This document shows positions 10,151 to 22,600 of a DNA stretch of 64,000 bases, piece by piece (positions within the stretch are counted from its first letter, which is position 1; each line of letters begins with the position of its first letter). Below the pieces are notes generated by a model, which made no database searches, was not told where the DNA came from, and saw only the letters and a list, made by a program, of their open reading frames with translations. Source of the stretch: Trigonopsis variabilis (lineage: Eukaryota; Ascomycota; Trigonopsidomycetes; Trigonopsidales; Trigonopsidaceae); assembly GCA_003707065.3 (NCBI GenBank), contig PPXM03000002.1:496001-560000 (forward strand). Reading direction: 5' to 3'. Position numbers and translations under genes: made by a program.

Positions 10151-11880
10151 ATGGAGGCAGAATCTCCAACCTTGGCTGCAAGTGAAAAGTTGAGATCTGC
10201 AAACTGACAAGAGCAGTTTACAACATTATACGAGGGGAGTATAGGACAGTTTTGGCGTTCCTACTCCAGCAACATCGACAAAGCGCGCCAGAATGCTATA
10301 GACGACACACCTACAGGTCTAAAAGAGCAAGTCCACCGAGAGAACAATCTTTCAAGAAAGCAGGAAAACGAATTTCCACAAAGAGGGGAAACTACCCCTA
10401 CCCCTGGAAAACAGATATCGCAAATTTCATTAGACTACTCACCCTCATATGTGGACTACCCTCTGCCTGCCTATCCTAGCTATTCACTATATTGCGAGCA
10501 CTCCTCGGTTCCAGTCGAACCTGGTGAATCGCGCAAGTCAATAGACGACTGTGAGGATATATTTTCTGCTCATCCAGTGGATAAAAGACGGTGGGATAAT
10601 CTTTCTACTGCGCCGAGTCGTGAAGCTGAACTGGCTGGCCAAGTTCAAAAGCTGAAGACCAGCGTTGATAGCATGCAAAGCCGGATAAATAGGATTTATG
10701 ATTTAAACCTTAGAATGCTGAAACTCATGGAGCAGCGATCAGTGAACCAGAAGTCGTTGCGTTGTTCAGGAGTGTCTAGATTCAAGCCACAAAGGGCTCC
10801 AAAGACTGTGGAATTTATTTCTAACAAGACACGAACTAGACGAAGAAGCAGACGCAGAAAGGATAAATGGCTGGAGCCCCCCGCCGTCGACAGTCCATCC
10901 TCTTCATCCTCTTATTCGCGACCGGTTCGTTCCGAACGCGCTTCATCTGTCTCTCCTTCGCGGAGTCTTCCATCCTCTCCTTTCTACGATGATTGGAAAA
11001 TCGACCAAAATAAGAGCACTGATGGATGCCCACCTGGTTTAAAAGCTGCATTTGTCCCAGATGACGTCCATCTGACCAATCTAGGCGAAGCAAATAAAAC
11101 AGTTGACGAGAAGCTACCATCTGAAAGGGTAAATTCTGATATTCTCATGGATTTTGCTCCTTATTATGGAGCCGAGCCACTGAGCCGATTCAAGCCAGAA
11201 GAATGCGAAACTGCCAAGAATCAAGCGTTTGTGGGATCTCATAAAATAGTAACTCCAGACTGGAGTCCCAATAAGACATTTTTGATGCCGGAAGAACCCT
11301 TAAAACATCGGGTACCTCGGTCGAGGTCGCGATCATTGGATGCCAAAGTGATGCGCAAGGATGAATTATCCCAAGCACAAGGCAATGTCATCTTTGGTGT
11401 TCCCAAAAGGCCGTTTTCGAGGCTTCAAAAGTCAGTCTCGTTGGACTCATATTGCACTGATAGTGATAGCAGCAATAACGAAAGCAGCAATGCTCTCTTA
11501 GTATTAGGTAAGAAAGAGAAATTGCTAGACTGATCAAAGTGAATAAAATAAAAGATGCCCTTGTCCATAAGCAGTCGAAACAGCTTTCTGGCCTGGTCAT
11601 CTCACCTCCTATGGATGTCCAAGCCACCACTCCTTTAGCACATCCCGAGTTTCCTCCTCTTCCTTCAATATATGTTAGCTCTGTTACCTCTGCAGGAGAC
11701 GCGCTTAATGTTAACCCCTTGTTCTCGATTTTGGATGGGCAATCCGAGACCAAAGAGCCGTACTCCTTACACTCTCACCAAGCGAATGTCCGTTCTGTCT
11801 CCTGCCCTGCTAGGCCTATATATGATCCTCCAAGAAGCTCTCGCGTGCACAAAGTGCCACGGAGACCAGTCAGAGGATAG
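10151..11880 (+). CDS. Unrecognised Ser-rich coiled-coil protein, three exons
   Basis: Best model: exons 10151-10181, 10212-11507 and 11540-11880, giving 555 residues. The second intron (32 nt, gtaaga, GACTGAT branch, ends caaag) is strong. The first (30 nt, gtgaaa, aactgac branch, ends acaag) is inferred because the ATG at 10151 lies in the same frame as the long exon but is separated from it by a TGA; splicing removes that stop. The N-terminus contains GQFWRSYSSNIDKAR. A coiled coil follows (about 155-200, ELAGQVQKLKTSVDSMQ), then long basic and Ser/Pro-rich disordered regions with RRRSRRRK. I see no enzymatic motif. A cytoskeletal or spindle-pole role is possible but unproven. Confidence 0.65.
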
Positions 11881-12169
11881 GCGTTTACGGTGAAGAACTT
11901 GGTGGTATTTTCGTGGGTCTTTGTTTATAATGAAGAGCATCAATAATATCTGATTTAACCTTGTATTCTATCGATTAATGTGATAATATGGTAATTGTCT
12001 CTTCTATACCGGCTTTCCAATAGTTTCGAAATTTTTCGATCCAGGCGACGAATATATAATGTAGACATGTCCACCCGATATTTGAAATATGAAAAGAGAA
12101 AGTTTAGAACTACGTGACATAACATGACGAAGTTGTGTAGATTGAATGAATTAACTAGACCAAAATGTT

Positions 12170-15100
12170 TTATTGTTTCCTGAAGAAGATGAGTTTAGAG
12201 AGTCCATTGAGAGTCAAGAAAATAACGCAGCCAGCGAATTTCAAGGCAGAAAGAATTGCATTAGAGTAAAGAAGAATACGGAAATAAACCGATTTTCTCT
12301 CCGTGGAGCCTTTAAAGGCATCATTACCGATGGTGAGCCCGTCGGAGACAATGACCAAAATCAAAACTGCGTTCGATAAGAGCCAAAAAATGACCAAGTT
12401 AGTTCGGAAATATTTGTACGAGTCTTCCAAGCTAACCTTTTCTTTCTGTTGGACGTCGTCCATGGGGCGAATTGCTCGCTGCACGGTTTCTTGGAACCAA
12501 ATATCCAAATCAGACTGGGGAAGAATGGCTTCCTCGACAACGGCCATCTTACCATCGGCAGATTTGCTGGACTGAACGGCCGGGAGGGAATCGGCAATGT
12601 CTGAACCTTTGGTGCCCCACGAGACGTCATGCCAGTTACAGAAGGCATAGACATTGAGAATGTTGATGAAGGAAGACATGAAGAACATGTATTGCAGATA
12701 GGACGTGAAGAAATGCCAGGGGTCAAGATAGAGAATGCCAGATAATAACTGAAAGCCAAAGGTCGCGATGAGAGCGATGAGCACCAAGACCGGTACAGAG
12801 GAGAGAAAGTTTGTGCTTATAGCTTCACCGAGAGCTGAAATAGGAGTATGAGCAACAGCTTTTGCCACAAGCATAAAGCTGATGGCCAGTACATAGTACT
12901 GAATGGCTCCAAAGATAAAAAAGGCGAGATTGTACCATCCTTTGATGGCTTTGGGTTTATTTCCTAGAGCTAGGATGAACGACAGAACAAGGGCCCCTAA
13001 ATAGAGATTGTCGAGAACGCAAGCGACGTACTTACTTGCGCTGCCTAGCGGGAACGGATCTCCAGGAGGGCCGTATTTTTGGGGATAGGCACCGAGGTCC
13101 ATCATGACTTGGGTGGTGAGGTAATACGAGGCCAGTGAAAACCAACTAAGGAGCTGGGTGGCAGCGTTAAAGAACGACTGGAACGTGAAGAGGACCAGAC
13201 GGATATAAGAGTGGCCAGAGAGATACATTTCGTGGAAATGGAACAAAGCATAGATGGAAGCAGCAAAAGATCCGTTCAGCCACCGTCTTCGTTGACTGAT
13301 AAATTCTGGAGCTCTATCAGGCACGTCTGTTTCTGCTTTGGACTCTTTGACGTACTTGAGCACCCACTTTGATCCTTTCTTAAATGTGACCTCGAAACAA
13401 AGAATGCGGTCTTCGGCAAGGAACATGTTTTTCTGAAAGATATTCATGCCATCGATTCCCTTGTCTCCCAGTCGCGACCTCAGAGTGGCATCTCCGTGGA
13501 AATACTGCTCGAGAGGACGACCTTGGATGGCTTCAAACCTGTAGGCCGAGAAAGCTCCCGGAAGAACAGACACAAAGCCAAAGAGGCTTTCAAATGGTTT
13601 ATCCAGGATGTTTGAGATCTTGTACTCAAAGTTCTGGCTTGCCACCAGCGGGTTGAGAAGAAGCTTGCCTCGGTGACCTAGTTCGGCATGAATTTCTCCA
13701 CAAGCTCCTCCCACGTTTTTGTGCTGATAGAATGTTCTCCATAGAGCCAGGATTGATTTTGGTCCCGGTTTAGTTCCAGCATCGATGAGAATACAGACGT
13801 TTGGCTGCAGCTGCCGGCCCAATCCATTGAACAGCCATCGATGCGAGTTGATCTTTTTTGAATTTTTCTGTTTAATGGCCAAAATGAACTGGACCGGAGG
13901 CAAGTTGTGTTTCTTGCCAGGAACAGGGCGCACGAGTTCCTGCTTGTCGGTCATGGCCAGCGGAGTCGTATACTCAAACAAGTGAAGAACAGTATCTTTC
14001 TCGTCAACTTGACGCTTCATGATGCCTTCTTGAAATAAGCCAATGGTTGCGAGCATATCAAGGGTATTTTTATCGCACGGATCGATTCCATCCATGATTA
14101 TAGCTACTACAATATTTTGCCAGGCGGGTTGATCCTGGTTCCAGAATTGCGATCTCTTGAGCTCACAAATCTCGCGGATATTGTGCATTAATCCATACAG
14201 TGTCCGCGCGGCCAGGACCTTGTCTTCGTTATAGTATGTCACTGCAATCAACAGCTCGGTCTTTCGACCGTAATTACACGCTCTAAGGGAATAACCCGCA
14301 TCTGTTGTGAAATCATCGGCATCGCAGGTGGCTGCGGTATATCTCAAGTGCGAAAACTCGGTTCGACCGTCGGCCTCGGCCTCCTTCAGATGCTCAGGTA
14401 GAATGGCGTTCTTGATAGCTGAGGGCACACTAAAGGTGGTTAGTAGGAATATGCAAAGATACGAACGGGTATTCGGTAGAGAAGATATCATGAACAAGCT
14501 TAACTTTCTTGGTGGTAGTCTTGCTGCGATTGAGATTGCTTTTGTTTTGCCGCTGTTTCCAGGCCTCGATCTCCCGTTCTTGATTAGTTTCACCATCGTC
14601 GACGACTGGTTTATTTGGGAAGTTCATGCCGCTGAATCTCGAGACGGCACTCTGAGGCATCGAGTTCATCGACAGTCGGAAATCCTGGCCATCGTCATCA
14701 ATTGCAGTCATGGTCGACGAGCGCGATAAGAGCGCCTTTTCATCTTCTGTGCCATTGGACCAATAATCACTCTCATTGATGGACTTGGTGGGCGATAGCG
14801 CGGGGTCTAGAAATGGGTTATCAGGGATTCTAACAGGGCTATAGACCGGCGGTAGGGATGCAGAAGGCCTCGACGGGCTCGAGCTAGGAGTAGAGTATCG
14901 AGAAGCAGGTCGAACTCGAGTGGGACTCCGAGATGGGGACAGAGGAGAGCTTTGAGTTGGATAGTAGGACGAATACGAGGGTGCCTGGCCTAAGTCAACA
15001 GGTTCCAATTGACTAAGGCTTCGTCCTCGTGAAGGCGAGGTCCTGTGACCAGGGGATCGGCGGGTAGGATCATTTTCCTGGCCCAAAGAAGGGTGCCGAT

Positions 15101-15212
15101 CATGGATTCTACTGGGCGACTGGGGCCTGGAGCTAGAAGCAACGGGTCGACTTGGGGAAGGGCCCCTCGAAAATGGCTCGAAGGGATTGGGAGAGTTAAT
15201 TCGATCGCCCAT
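12170..15212 (-). CDS. Chitin synthase (zymogen-type, class I/II)
   Basis: Two exons: 14467-15212 and 12170-14429, joined by a 37-nt intron with a perfect TACTAAC branch, giving 1001 residues. The N-terminal quarter is disordered and rich in Ser, Pro and Arg (SPSRSPTRVRPASRYS). The glycosyltransferase-2 type core follows. It includes ELLIAVTYYNEDK, the WLFNGLGRQLQPNVCILIDAG region, GGACGEIHAELG, the acceptor-binding AEDR motif and the catalytic QRRRW motif (at about residue 575). Several C-terminal membrane spans complete it. The enzyme uses UDP-GlcNAc to make chitin at the plasma membrane for septum or wall. The ATG at 15212 (MGDRINSPNPF) is preferred to an in-frame one 17 codons upstream. 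Confidence 0.95.
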
Positions 15213-15290
15213 GCTGGACACTTGGAGACAAAGACCTAGCAGAGACGGTTTCGAGATAAACAACGCTTGGCCCTAGCGTGATGGGTTGTT

Positions 15291-15298
15291 TATTTATA
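15291..15298 (-). promoter_or_regulatory. Probable TATA box of chitin synthase
   Basis: TATAAATA on the minus strand, 79-86 bp upstream of the chosen chitin synthase ATG. Motif and spacing fit a core promoter. No experimental support is available from the sequence. Confidence 0.4.
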
Positions 15299-15304
15299 TC
15301 CCAA

Positions 15305-15776
15305 TTAGGAAATAATATCAATACCGGGAGTACGACTGTAGCGACCAATAACAAGTTGCCTAAAGAGATTATTCCATGGGGGAAATAGTTTGCTAGAGTC
15401 TTCAAAGAGCATCTTGGCAGTGTGTTTTACTATAAAAGTCAAGGTTGTAAATGTTGTGTAGCGCATCGAGAGCATGGCGTAAAGAGGTCCCCCAACACGG
15501 GTTTGAAGGGTGGCTTCTAGAAGCATGCTGGACGTTCTGTCATGAAGAGCTCAGTTCGTGATATTTCGCGTAAGATAATAGTCGGCAAGATAGGGATGTG
15601 ATACCTTTTCCATGACGGCTCTCTTATCACAATCACCCTTCGGGTCTAGATGATGGACACGGCGAGGAGTCATTTCCGCCAATGATTCGAGCGCCTTGCT
15701 GTCTAACTGGTGCAGTGCCAGCATAACGCTTTCTGTCTCCAACCCTCTTGTCAGTGGATAAAATATCACATCCTGG
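15305..15776 (-). CDS. Doubtful small gene with interrupted frame
   Basis: On the minus strand one frame is open from about 15776 to 15551 (ESVMLALHQLDSKALESLAE, then MTPRRVHHLDP). After a TGA it continues in the same frame from 15550 to 15305 (RVGGPLYAMLSMRYTTFTTL, then KMLFEDSSKLFPPWNNLFRQ). Both halves look like real protein. A 3n intron that removes the TGA is possible, for example a donor near 15640 and an acceptor near 15550, but no donor/branch/acceptor set is convincing. A preceding exon ending before a gagtccag acceptor near 15777 is also possible. I do not recognise the family. It could be a spliced gene, a decayed host gene or chance. Confidence 0.3.
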
Positions 15777-16015
15777 ACTCAGGCAAACTTATCCGGGGAA
15801 TCCGGGGAGTAGCAGAATTGCATTTAGTAATGACCATCAAACTGTTAGAGATGGGTCTGGTCATGAAGATTGATATTGGGTCAGAAACTGCAAATGCAAA
15901 CGGAACATGCAAAGCGAGACTAGGTGACAGGGAATGGTGCAGTTTATTTAGCTCGCAGACCAGATTGGCAATTGAGCGTATACGGCCTACGACTTGATCT
16001 AGCGAGACACAGTAA

Positions 16016-16052
16016 ACACCAGCAAGATATAGTAGACACCAGCAAGATATAG
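16016..16052. repeat. Short direct repeat, 20-bp unit, two copies
   Basis: ACACCAGCAAGATATAG occurs at 16016-16032 and again, exactly, at 16036-16052, with TAG between. It lies in non-coding sequence. It is probably a slippage duplication; no function is suggested. Confidence 0.8.
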
Positions 16053-16993
16053 ACTGGAAGACACATGAGGAAAGTGTCCATTCAAGTAAAAGACGTGTCG
16101 GTAATTGACACGACCATGGATCGGCCACGTGGGTTTTGACCAATCCACAAAGAGAAATTCGTGGAAATCTACTATCTCATGATATTGTAAGGAGAGTTCG
16201 CCTTAAATGGCGGCCAACTTGGAGCCGCAAGAACAGTGCTATAGCTCTGTCTTGTAAGAGATATTGCCCGCCTTACAAACCTATTATGAACTTTTATGTT
16301 TATTATCTCCTTAGCTGCACGAGAAAAGCATACAAAAAGGTGACCATAGGAAAGATTCTACGCGGCCGGAAAAAGACAAGCATTTCAGACACGCCCGATT
16401 GCCTGATTTGGTAGGACGATGAGGCCGAATCGAAACGACATGTGGACGAGCGGAGAGACCTCGAATGAGGCCAGAGGCGTCATTTAAAGACAACAGAGTC
16501 TGGGCAAATTCATATCGTAGGTCATCTTAGAAGGAGCCATGACACTTAGACACCAGAAATGAAGCGTCCAAATTTCCAGAGAAGACAAGCCAGAACTGTC
16601 CACCACTAGTAAGAGACGATTGGCGCAGAGAGCCCCTAAGACGGTTCTGATCATCTCGAGTCGATCGCGCGTCTTAGGGAGCACGCGTGGGCCGGGTCCA
16701 CCCAGTAGTTTACCGGCTCAAAGAAAAAGACGACCTATCACCTGATGCTATGTATAGAAACGTATAGCAACGAGCCTGGCGGCCTGGTATGGTGGGGCTG
16801 GATGAGGGCAGCCTTGTAGTGAAAGCCAATCTCAAAAATAAACGTCATTCTATCTTAACCCTCTCGCGCAAAGGTTGACGCTTCATTCCATCGTTTCTCA
16901 CAATCTTTAACTCGCTACATCTCCGGGCTGCTTTTGACAAGGCTTATCATTGTCTAGTTGCTTCGACAGGGCCTTACCGACCTCCCATTTGAT

Positions 16994-18868
16994 ATGAAAC
17001 GATTTTTCCAGCGAGGGAAACATAAGAATCGCCAAGATTCTTACAAAGACCCCAATAGTGATAGACCAGACGATGATATTGGCAAGTTTTCTACGCTCTG
17101 ACGGCGGTCTAACTTTGCAGACTTATCCGATGAGGTCTTATCTGCAGAGGAACACTCGTTTCTGATGTCGACCAACCTCGACAACTACGTGTCTCCAAAT
17201 TACAGGTCTGAGACCATCAAGCAAGGCCCCGTCAATGCTAGACGCGGCCCACCTGGTTTTCACCCTAACCGCAATGGAGCTCATCGCCCGCCACCCCGTC
17301 TCCATTCCAACCAGACCGTTAAACGGCCCTCCGAAGAGTCGTCTTCAAGTCAGTCTGAATCAAGCCAGGGCTTTGACCCCCGACCCCGAATCAAATCAGA
17401 TCGATCGTGTTCGAATGGAACGCTAGCCAGAGTCAACGAATTGCCTTTGCGGCGGCCATCGTCGTCGGATAGAATCGTTGAAAGTGACAAGGATAGCAAT
17501 ACTAATGGCTCTCTGCTTGTTGCAGAGACTACGACTGAATCAATAAATGTCCCTGGCTCCGATCTCTCGTACCAGGACACCAAGTCGACGACATCGTTCA
17601 AGGATATCCCGGCCGATTTCCCGCTCAAACATGAAACCTCCAGCCAGAAGAACAAGCCCAGTTTTGGCGATGCGAAACAAGGCGGAAAAGGTGTTGTTAA
17701 TGCCTACGCACAACCTGCCAATGTCCCTCAAAAAGACCTCCAGCTCGATAAGGACGGCTCTTTTGCCGAAATCAAATCTGCTCCAGGCAGTGATGGCTCT
17801 GGTCTGACTCGTGACGAGACAAACTCGTTTTCTTCTACGGACGATGAGTTTGTTGACATGCCGCCCGCGTCGGTCGAGCTGTCTGGCCACACAGACGACT
17901 CTTTCAACTCTGCCAAGGAGACATCGATCTTTGAACGGTCGGTTCAAGATGCCCGAATGCCGTCGTCGTTAGGCTCCGTACAGCTGCGGCACGGAAAGGA
18001 CGATTTCATTCCTCCAGTCTTGACCGCCTCCTGTGAGGTCATCGTCGACAGCAAGGTTCACCCAAAAGACATCGAGGTCATTTCAAACGGAATCGAGTCG
18101 TCGTCCTTGAGCTCCTCCATTGTAGGCTCCCCCGATCGACTGCCCTTTGTGTCAAACCCTCAGACCCCGCTGTCTTTGGACGAGCTGACTGAGGAACAAG
18201 AGGGTCGAGAAACCAAGGGTTTTGCTACCGAAGAGGACCAAGAAGAGTCCGACTTGAAGAACTCGCCATCCTTGGATCGACTTCATCGACTGAGCTTTTT
18301 CACGTTTGCTGATGTGGTGCAGTCAGAAAACATCAAAGCGTTTTCATCCGGGCCCGCCTCCTCCAATGCTGGTACATTGAACGCAGGAGACAATGAAAGG
18401 CCTTCCACCTTGGCTCCTCCAACCTCCCAGTCTGTACCGCCAGTCCCAGTCAGCCAGATCACCAAATGGGAAGCGCCTTCCAACAGTCCGCCTAAAGAAC
18501 CCACCCCAGCCGCCCAGCAACCGGTCAGAAAACCAGGATACCGCCTCAACCAGCCATTGAAGGGACCTCGACCACCCGATGCTCCGATGGAAGTCAAGAC
18601 GATGTCTGATGTCATACGACAGAACACGGGGGAGATTGCAAGCTCGATTCAAAGTGGAATGGGCTCGTCTTCGCCATCTCTGCGACAAGAGACGTTTGGC
18701 GGATGGCGCCAGAGGCCTGGCTCAGTGAGTGGTGAGGGCTGCCCAAATACCTACCCCAGCGAGACCCGCTCGGTGTCCTTACCTGGTCCAGAGCCCGTGA
18801 GGCCTCCAGTGGTAGGGACCGTGAATCCTAGCGGGCAGTGGCGGACGATGGGGCGGCAAAATATGTAA
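16994..18868 (+). CDS. Unrecognised disordered Ser/Pro-rich protein
   Basis: The main exon is open from about 17102 to the TAA at 18868. An internal ATG at 17165 would give 567 residues. A better model starts at the ATG at 16994 (MKRFFQRGKHKNR), in the same frame but separated by a TGA. A strong branch (TCTAAC) and acceptor (ttgcag) end an intron at 17120. With the weak donor gtgata at 17058 the intron is 63 nt and the product 603 residues. The protein is almost entirely low complexity (Ser, Pro, Asp, Thr), with poly-Ser blocks and Pro-rich stretches (about 440-500). No domain is visible. It could be a signalling scaffold; it lies upstream of a RasGAP in the same orientation, which may be coincidence. 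Confidence 0.65.
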
Positions 18869-19600
18869 AGTGTGAGGTTGGTCATGAGATTTTTAGTTTA
18901 TTTTGAGCGTTGATTTACCCAGTGGGACGTGGAGGGACAGAAGCATCAAAGGGGGAATGGAAAAGTATTGGGCCTCAGCCCCAATATTTACCTTCTATAG
19001 CCATGCACCAATATAATTGTGGATTATATACACGCCGAGTCGAAGCAAACCGTAGCCAACATCCCACGCAACTTGCTGGATGAGACTTGTACGGGCACCG
19101 TGCCCGCCAACGGTCTTAGGGTGGGCTCGGAAAACGAGTTGACGTGACGGGTCAGGGTAACCTCGCCAGCAGGACTCATGCCTTTAACGGAAGCGTCTAC
19201 GGAACAGAGAATACGGTAATCAGTACGATAGAAGCTTAAGTGCTGACAGGATGGGACGAATTTAAGTAGCCAGTATGATTGACTCTGACAGAGATGAAAG
19301 AACAAGGCAATTGGGCACAAAGGAGGGGCAGTTACAAGCGAGGACAAAGCTAAAACTTAAACCGAGTAAAGCACAAGACGCAAAGCCAAGTCCGAGAAAG
19401 CCATGGTTATACAATGGTGCCACGCTAATAGACGAAAAGCAGCAGTAGACAAAGGATCGAGATCAAGGAGACCGTTGAAATACGCCGCATGTCAAGCTGT
19501 CTTTATGGCCCGGCCCTTCCCTATCAAGAACCGTTCGTTGCCCTGCAAAAAAGTGAACTGAGGTTGTAAAAAAAGGAGACGACGCTGCCAGGGTCGGAAC
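18869..19600. other. Intergenic region upstream of RasGAP gene
   Basis: This 732-bp spacer contains no convincing coding frame (the longest is 107 codons on the minus strand, with no domain) and no recognised RNA gene. It presumably holds the RasGAP promoter. Confidence 0.45.
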
Positions 19601-22600
19601 ATGGCGAATAATGAATATAATTCCATGGACTATACCGCTCGAGAAGGGAAAGCTTACGAGGGACGATCAGGTGAGTTTGGATGACGAGCGTGCAGGAGCA
19701 CGGAACAAGGATCGAAGCCTTCAAGACAGGAGACAAAGGACAGAGGAGGTATTAACATCAGGACGTAATCAGGACGTAACAAGAGGTGAAGTTCCGATTG
19801 AGTCTGCTAGGAAGGAGACTCTGTCTCCCTATGGGTCTCATCAGAGTCTCGAGTCCCAGGGCAGTTCTGACCGGACGATTTTCGAGACCTTTTCCGCCAA
19901 ACGGCCATCGAGCACTGTTGAGTTTGGACCTACACTGGGAAAAGAGCCAGGAGGGAGAAATGGGGTAAATAATAGGCCTTCAACTAGTTCTTTCCGCCCA
20001 TCGCCCAAGAGCAGGGTGTCGTTTGATGGGAACCCACAGTACCAATCACCTCCTCAAGGGTCGTCTTTTTGGTCCAAGATCAAAGTCGATTACTTTTCTT
20101 CAAAAAACCATTCTGATTCTTCGCCTCGTCGCCCACTTTCATTAAGTCAGCGCAAACGGTCGTCCTCCTCGTCAAGTCACGCAAGAAGCTTCTCAACTAT
20201 GACGCGAACGTGGGATTCGAGTACGTCTGACTCGCAATCGCCCTCGGCGACGTCTGATTACTCTAGGTCGAAGAAATCTGGAGAGAGAAGTCATCATCGA
20301 TCGAATCGGATTATTCTGCGTTCTCCTGAGGAGAAAGATTTGGTCCTTGGCTATATCAAAGGGGACAAGGGAATTTGGGGCGATGAAACAGAATGGTCGG
20401 TCGATTGTAATAAATGGCAAACGTGAGTGATGAGATATTCTGAGCTGTCTACTAACTCGACCAGGTGCCACATCTTTACCACCAAACGTGGTAGTTTGGC
20501 TCTTGAAGATGATGAGCTGACCACCGTGGCTGTGAATGACCTGGGCAACTGTGATGTCCACCTTAATAATAATCTTCTCGAGATCGGCTTGGCCTCGAGG
20601 TTCCAACCTTCTGACAATCATCCATCCTGTAATAAACTCTACTTGAAGTGCGTTTCCCGACAAGTCGCTTTAAGGTGGCTAGGCACGCTCTTGTGTTGGA
20701 CTAATGACGACGAAGCCAAAATGCTCCTTTCAGTCCAAGATCTGTCAGAGGGAGCAGAAGAAGTGAAGCAAAAGGCACCCAGCACGATAAAAGTGGGACG
20801 ATTCGAAGTTCTATGCCACGTTTCCTCGCACGGAAGCGGGACGTCTCTTCACATGGCCAGACACGGCTCTGGCCACTACCAATTGACCCAGTACGACTTC
20901 AACTACGCGCGGATGCCAGACTCTGACCAGCGTTATGCGTCCCATCAGGCAGGACATAAGGCTCCCCCAACAACCTGGCTTGCAGTGAATGCCTCTCTCA
21001 AAGACAACGGCGTTTTGGATCTTTATACTGAAACAGGAGTGTCTCTGGGTACGGTGATCTTCCCTCTTATCTCCAGGTCTGCAGTGAGACGACTCGACAG
21101 TTCTCTGACTGGCCGCTCTGAATGTCTGTACATTGATTATTTCTCGTCAGATCGAACGAAAAAGAACCTGCCTCGAGGAGCAAACGTCGCGGATTCTCTT
21201 TCCCCTGGGAATCTCGTCCTTTCATTTGAAGATGTTCTCTCTTACGAAGTCTGGTTCTTCCTGTTCAAATGCTACTCTGTTCCAGAGCTCTATAGTCCCC
21301 TGAAGGGCTCCGCAATTGGCGATAACTTTTTCCGCGAAGAAAGAAAGGTGGCGGTGAAGATTGTGGATGCTAAGATTAACCCGAATTCGAGCCTGGTCAA
21401 TCATGAGAAGGAAGTTTTGGGCGATATCGTCCGCGAAGGCCCGAGCACTTATATGGAAGTACGGGTGGATGGAAATGTGATTGGGAGAACAGATCTAAGA
21501 CGAAATACATATACTCCATATTGGAGAAAAGATATCGTTTCAGAAGACCTCCCTAGTTATTCGGAATGGCTGACGGTGGTACTTCTGCAAGCTGGAAAGA
21601 AGAAGAATAATAATTCTCCATCGACGAACAAGACAAGCCATCACCCTGGAACAAGTGCGCTGGGATATCTTCATATCAACCTCAGTGACATCGTGAATGG
21701 GTACAATGCTACTAGTCCTCGACCAACAGATGCTTATAGCCCCGTTGAGGAGATCAAATCCGGTGACGGCGCACGGTTCCAGGTTCTGGATCGATGGGTG
21801 AGCTTGACTATGAATGGAGTCAAGACGGCCGATGTCAACATCCGCGTTGAAGTGACTGACTGGTTTGTTTTGGCAGGACACGAGTATCGCACGATAGAGG
21901 ACCTGGTTCTCGATTACAATAATAACTTGACGACTCTGATATCCGATTCTATTGTGAACTACAAGGACACGGCTGATATTCTACTGGACGTCTTTGAAGT
22001 CTCAGGCAAGACTGTGGAATGGATCAAGTATTTGACTTTTGTCGAGCTTGATATTGGGGGAGAGTCGACAGATGATACGAGCAACAATGCTGACGTACAT
22101 GATTTCAACACCCTTTTCCGGGGAAGCTCGCTGCTTAGCAAAGTGCTTGAATCGCATATGCGTCGAAAGGGAGCCTACTATCTCGAGACAATGTTCACCG
22201 ATGTGATTCGAGATATCGCAGAAGGGAATCTGAATTGTGAAGTCGACCCCACCAAGTTGGGTTCAGACAGCGAAGATGAACTCTACGCAAACTGGGACAA
22301 TTTGATCAACTACATGTCTCGAGTTTGGAAGATCATCTACTCTTCAATTAGTAAATTCCCGGTGGCTCTAAGAGAGATCTTTAGCGCGGGGCAAGAGATG
22401 GTCGAAGCGAAGTATGGCCACTTGATCGATGGTGTGTCATCTAACCAGCGATATAATATCGCTGTACCATTCTTTTTCTTACGTTTTCTCTGTCCGGCTA
22501 TCTTGAATCCCCAGATGTTCAACCTCTTTGCTGGGGTCCCGTCTCCGAGAGCGCGGAGGACGCTGACGTTGATTGCGAAATCGTTACAGACCTTTGCTAA

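Larger units (their letters stand above)
15213..16993. other. 1.8 kb stretch with little recognisable coding
   Basis: Apart from the TATA-like box and the doubtful frame at 15305-15776, the stretch holds only short open frames. It includes a 20-bp tandem repeat at 16016-16052, a CACGTG at 16126-16131 and a tandem ATCCGGGGA pair near 15791-15807. It is the least gene-dense part of the window. No tRNA or rRNA was recognised. Confidence 0.4.

Noticed and set aside
10205-10207. UGA recoding (readthrough as amino acid) suggested by in-frame TGAs in several genes
   Set aside because: Many secure genes here (HAS1, OPY2, GUF1, the HAD gene) end with TGA, and short introns explain the interruptions, so TGA is an ordinary stop.
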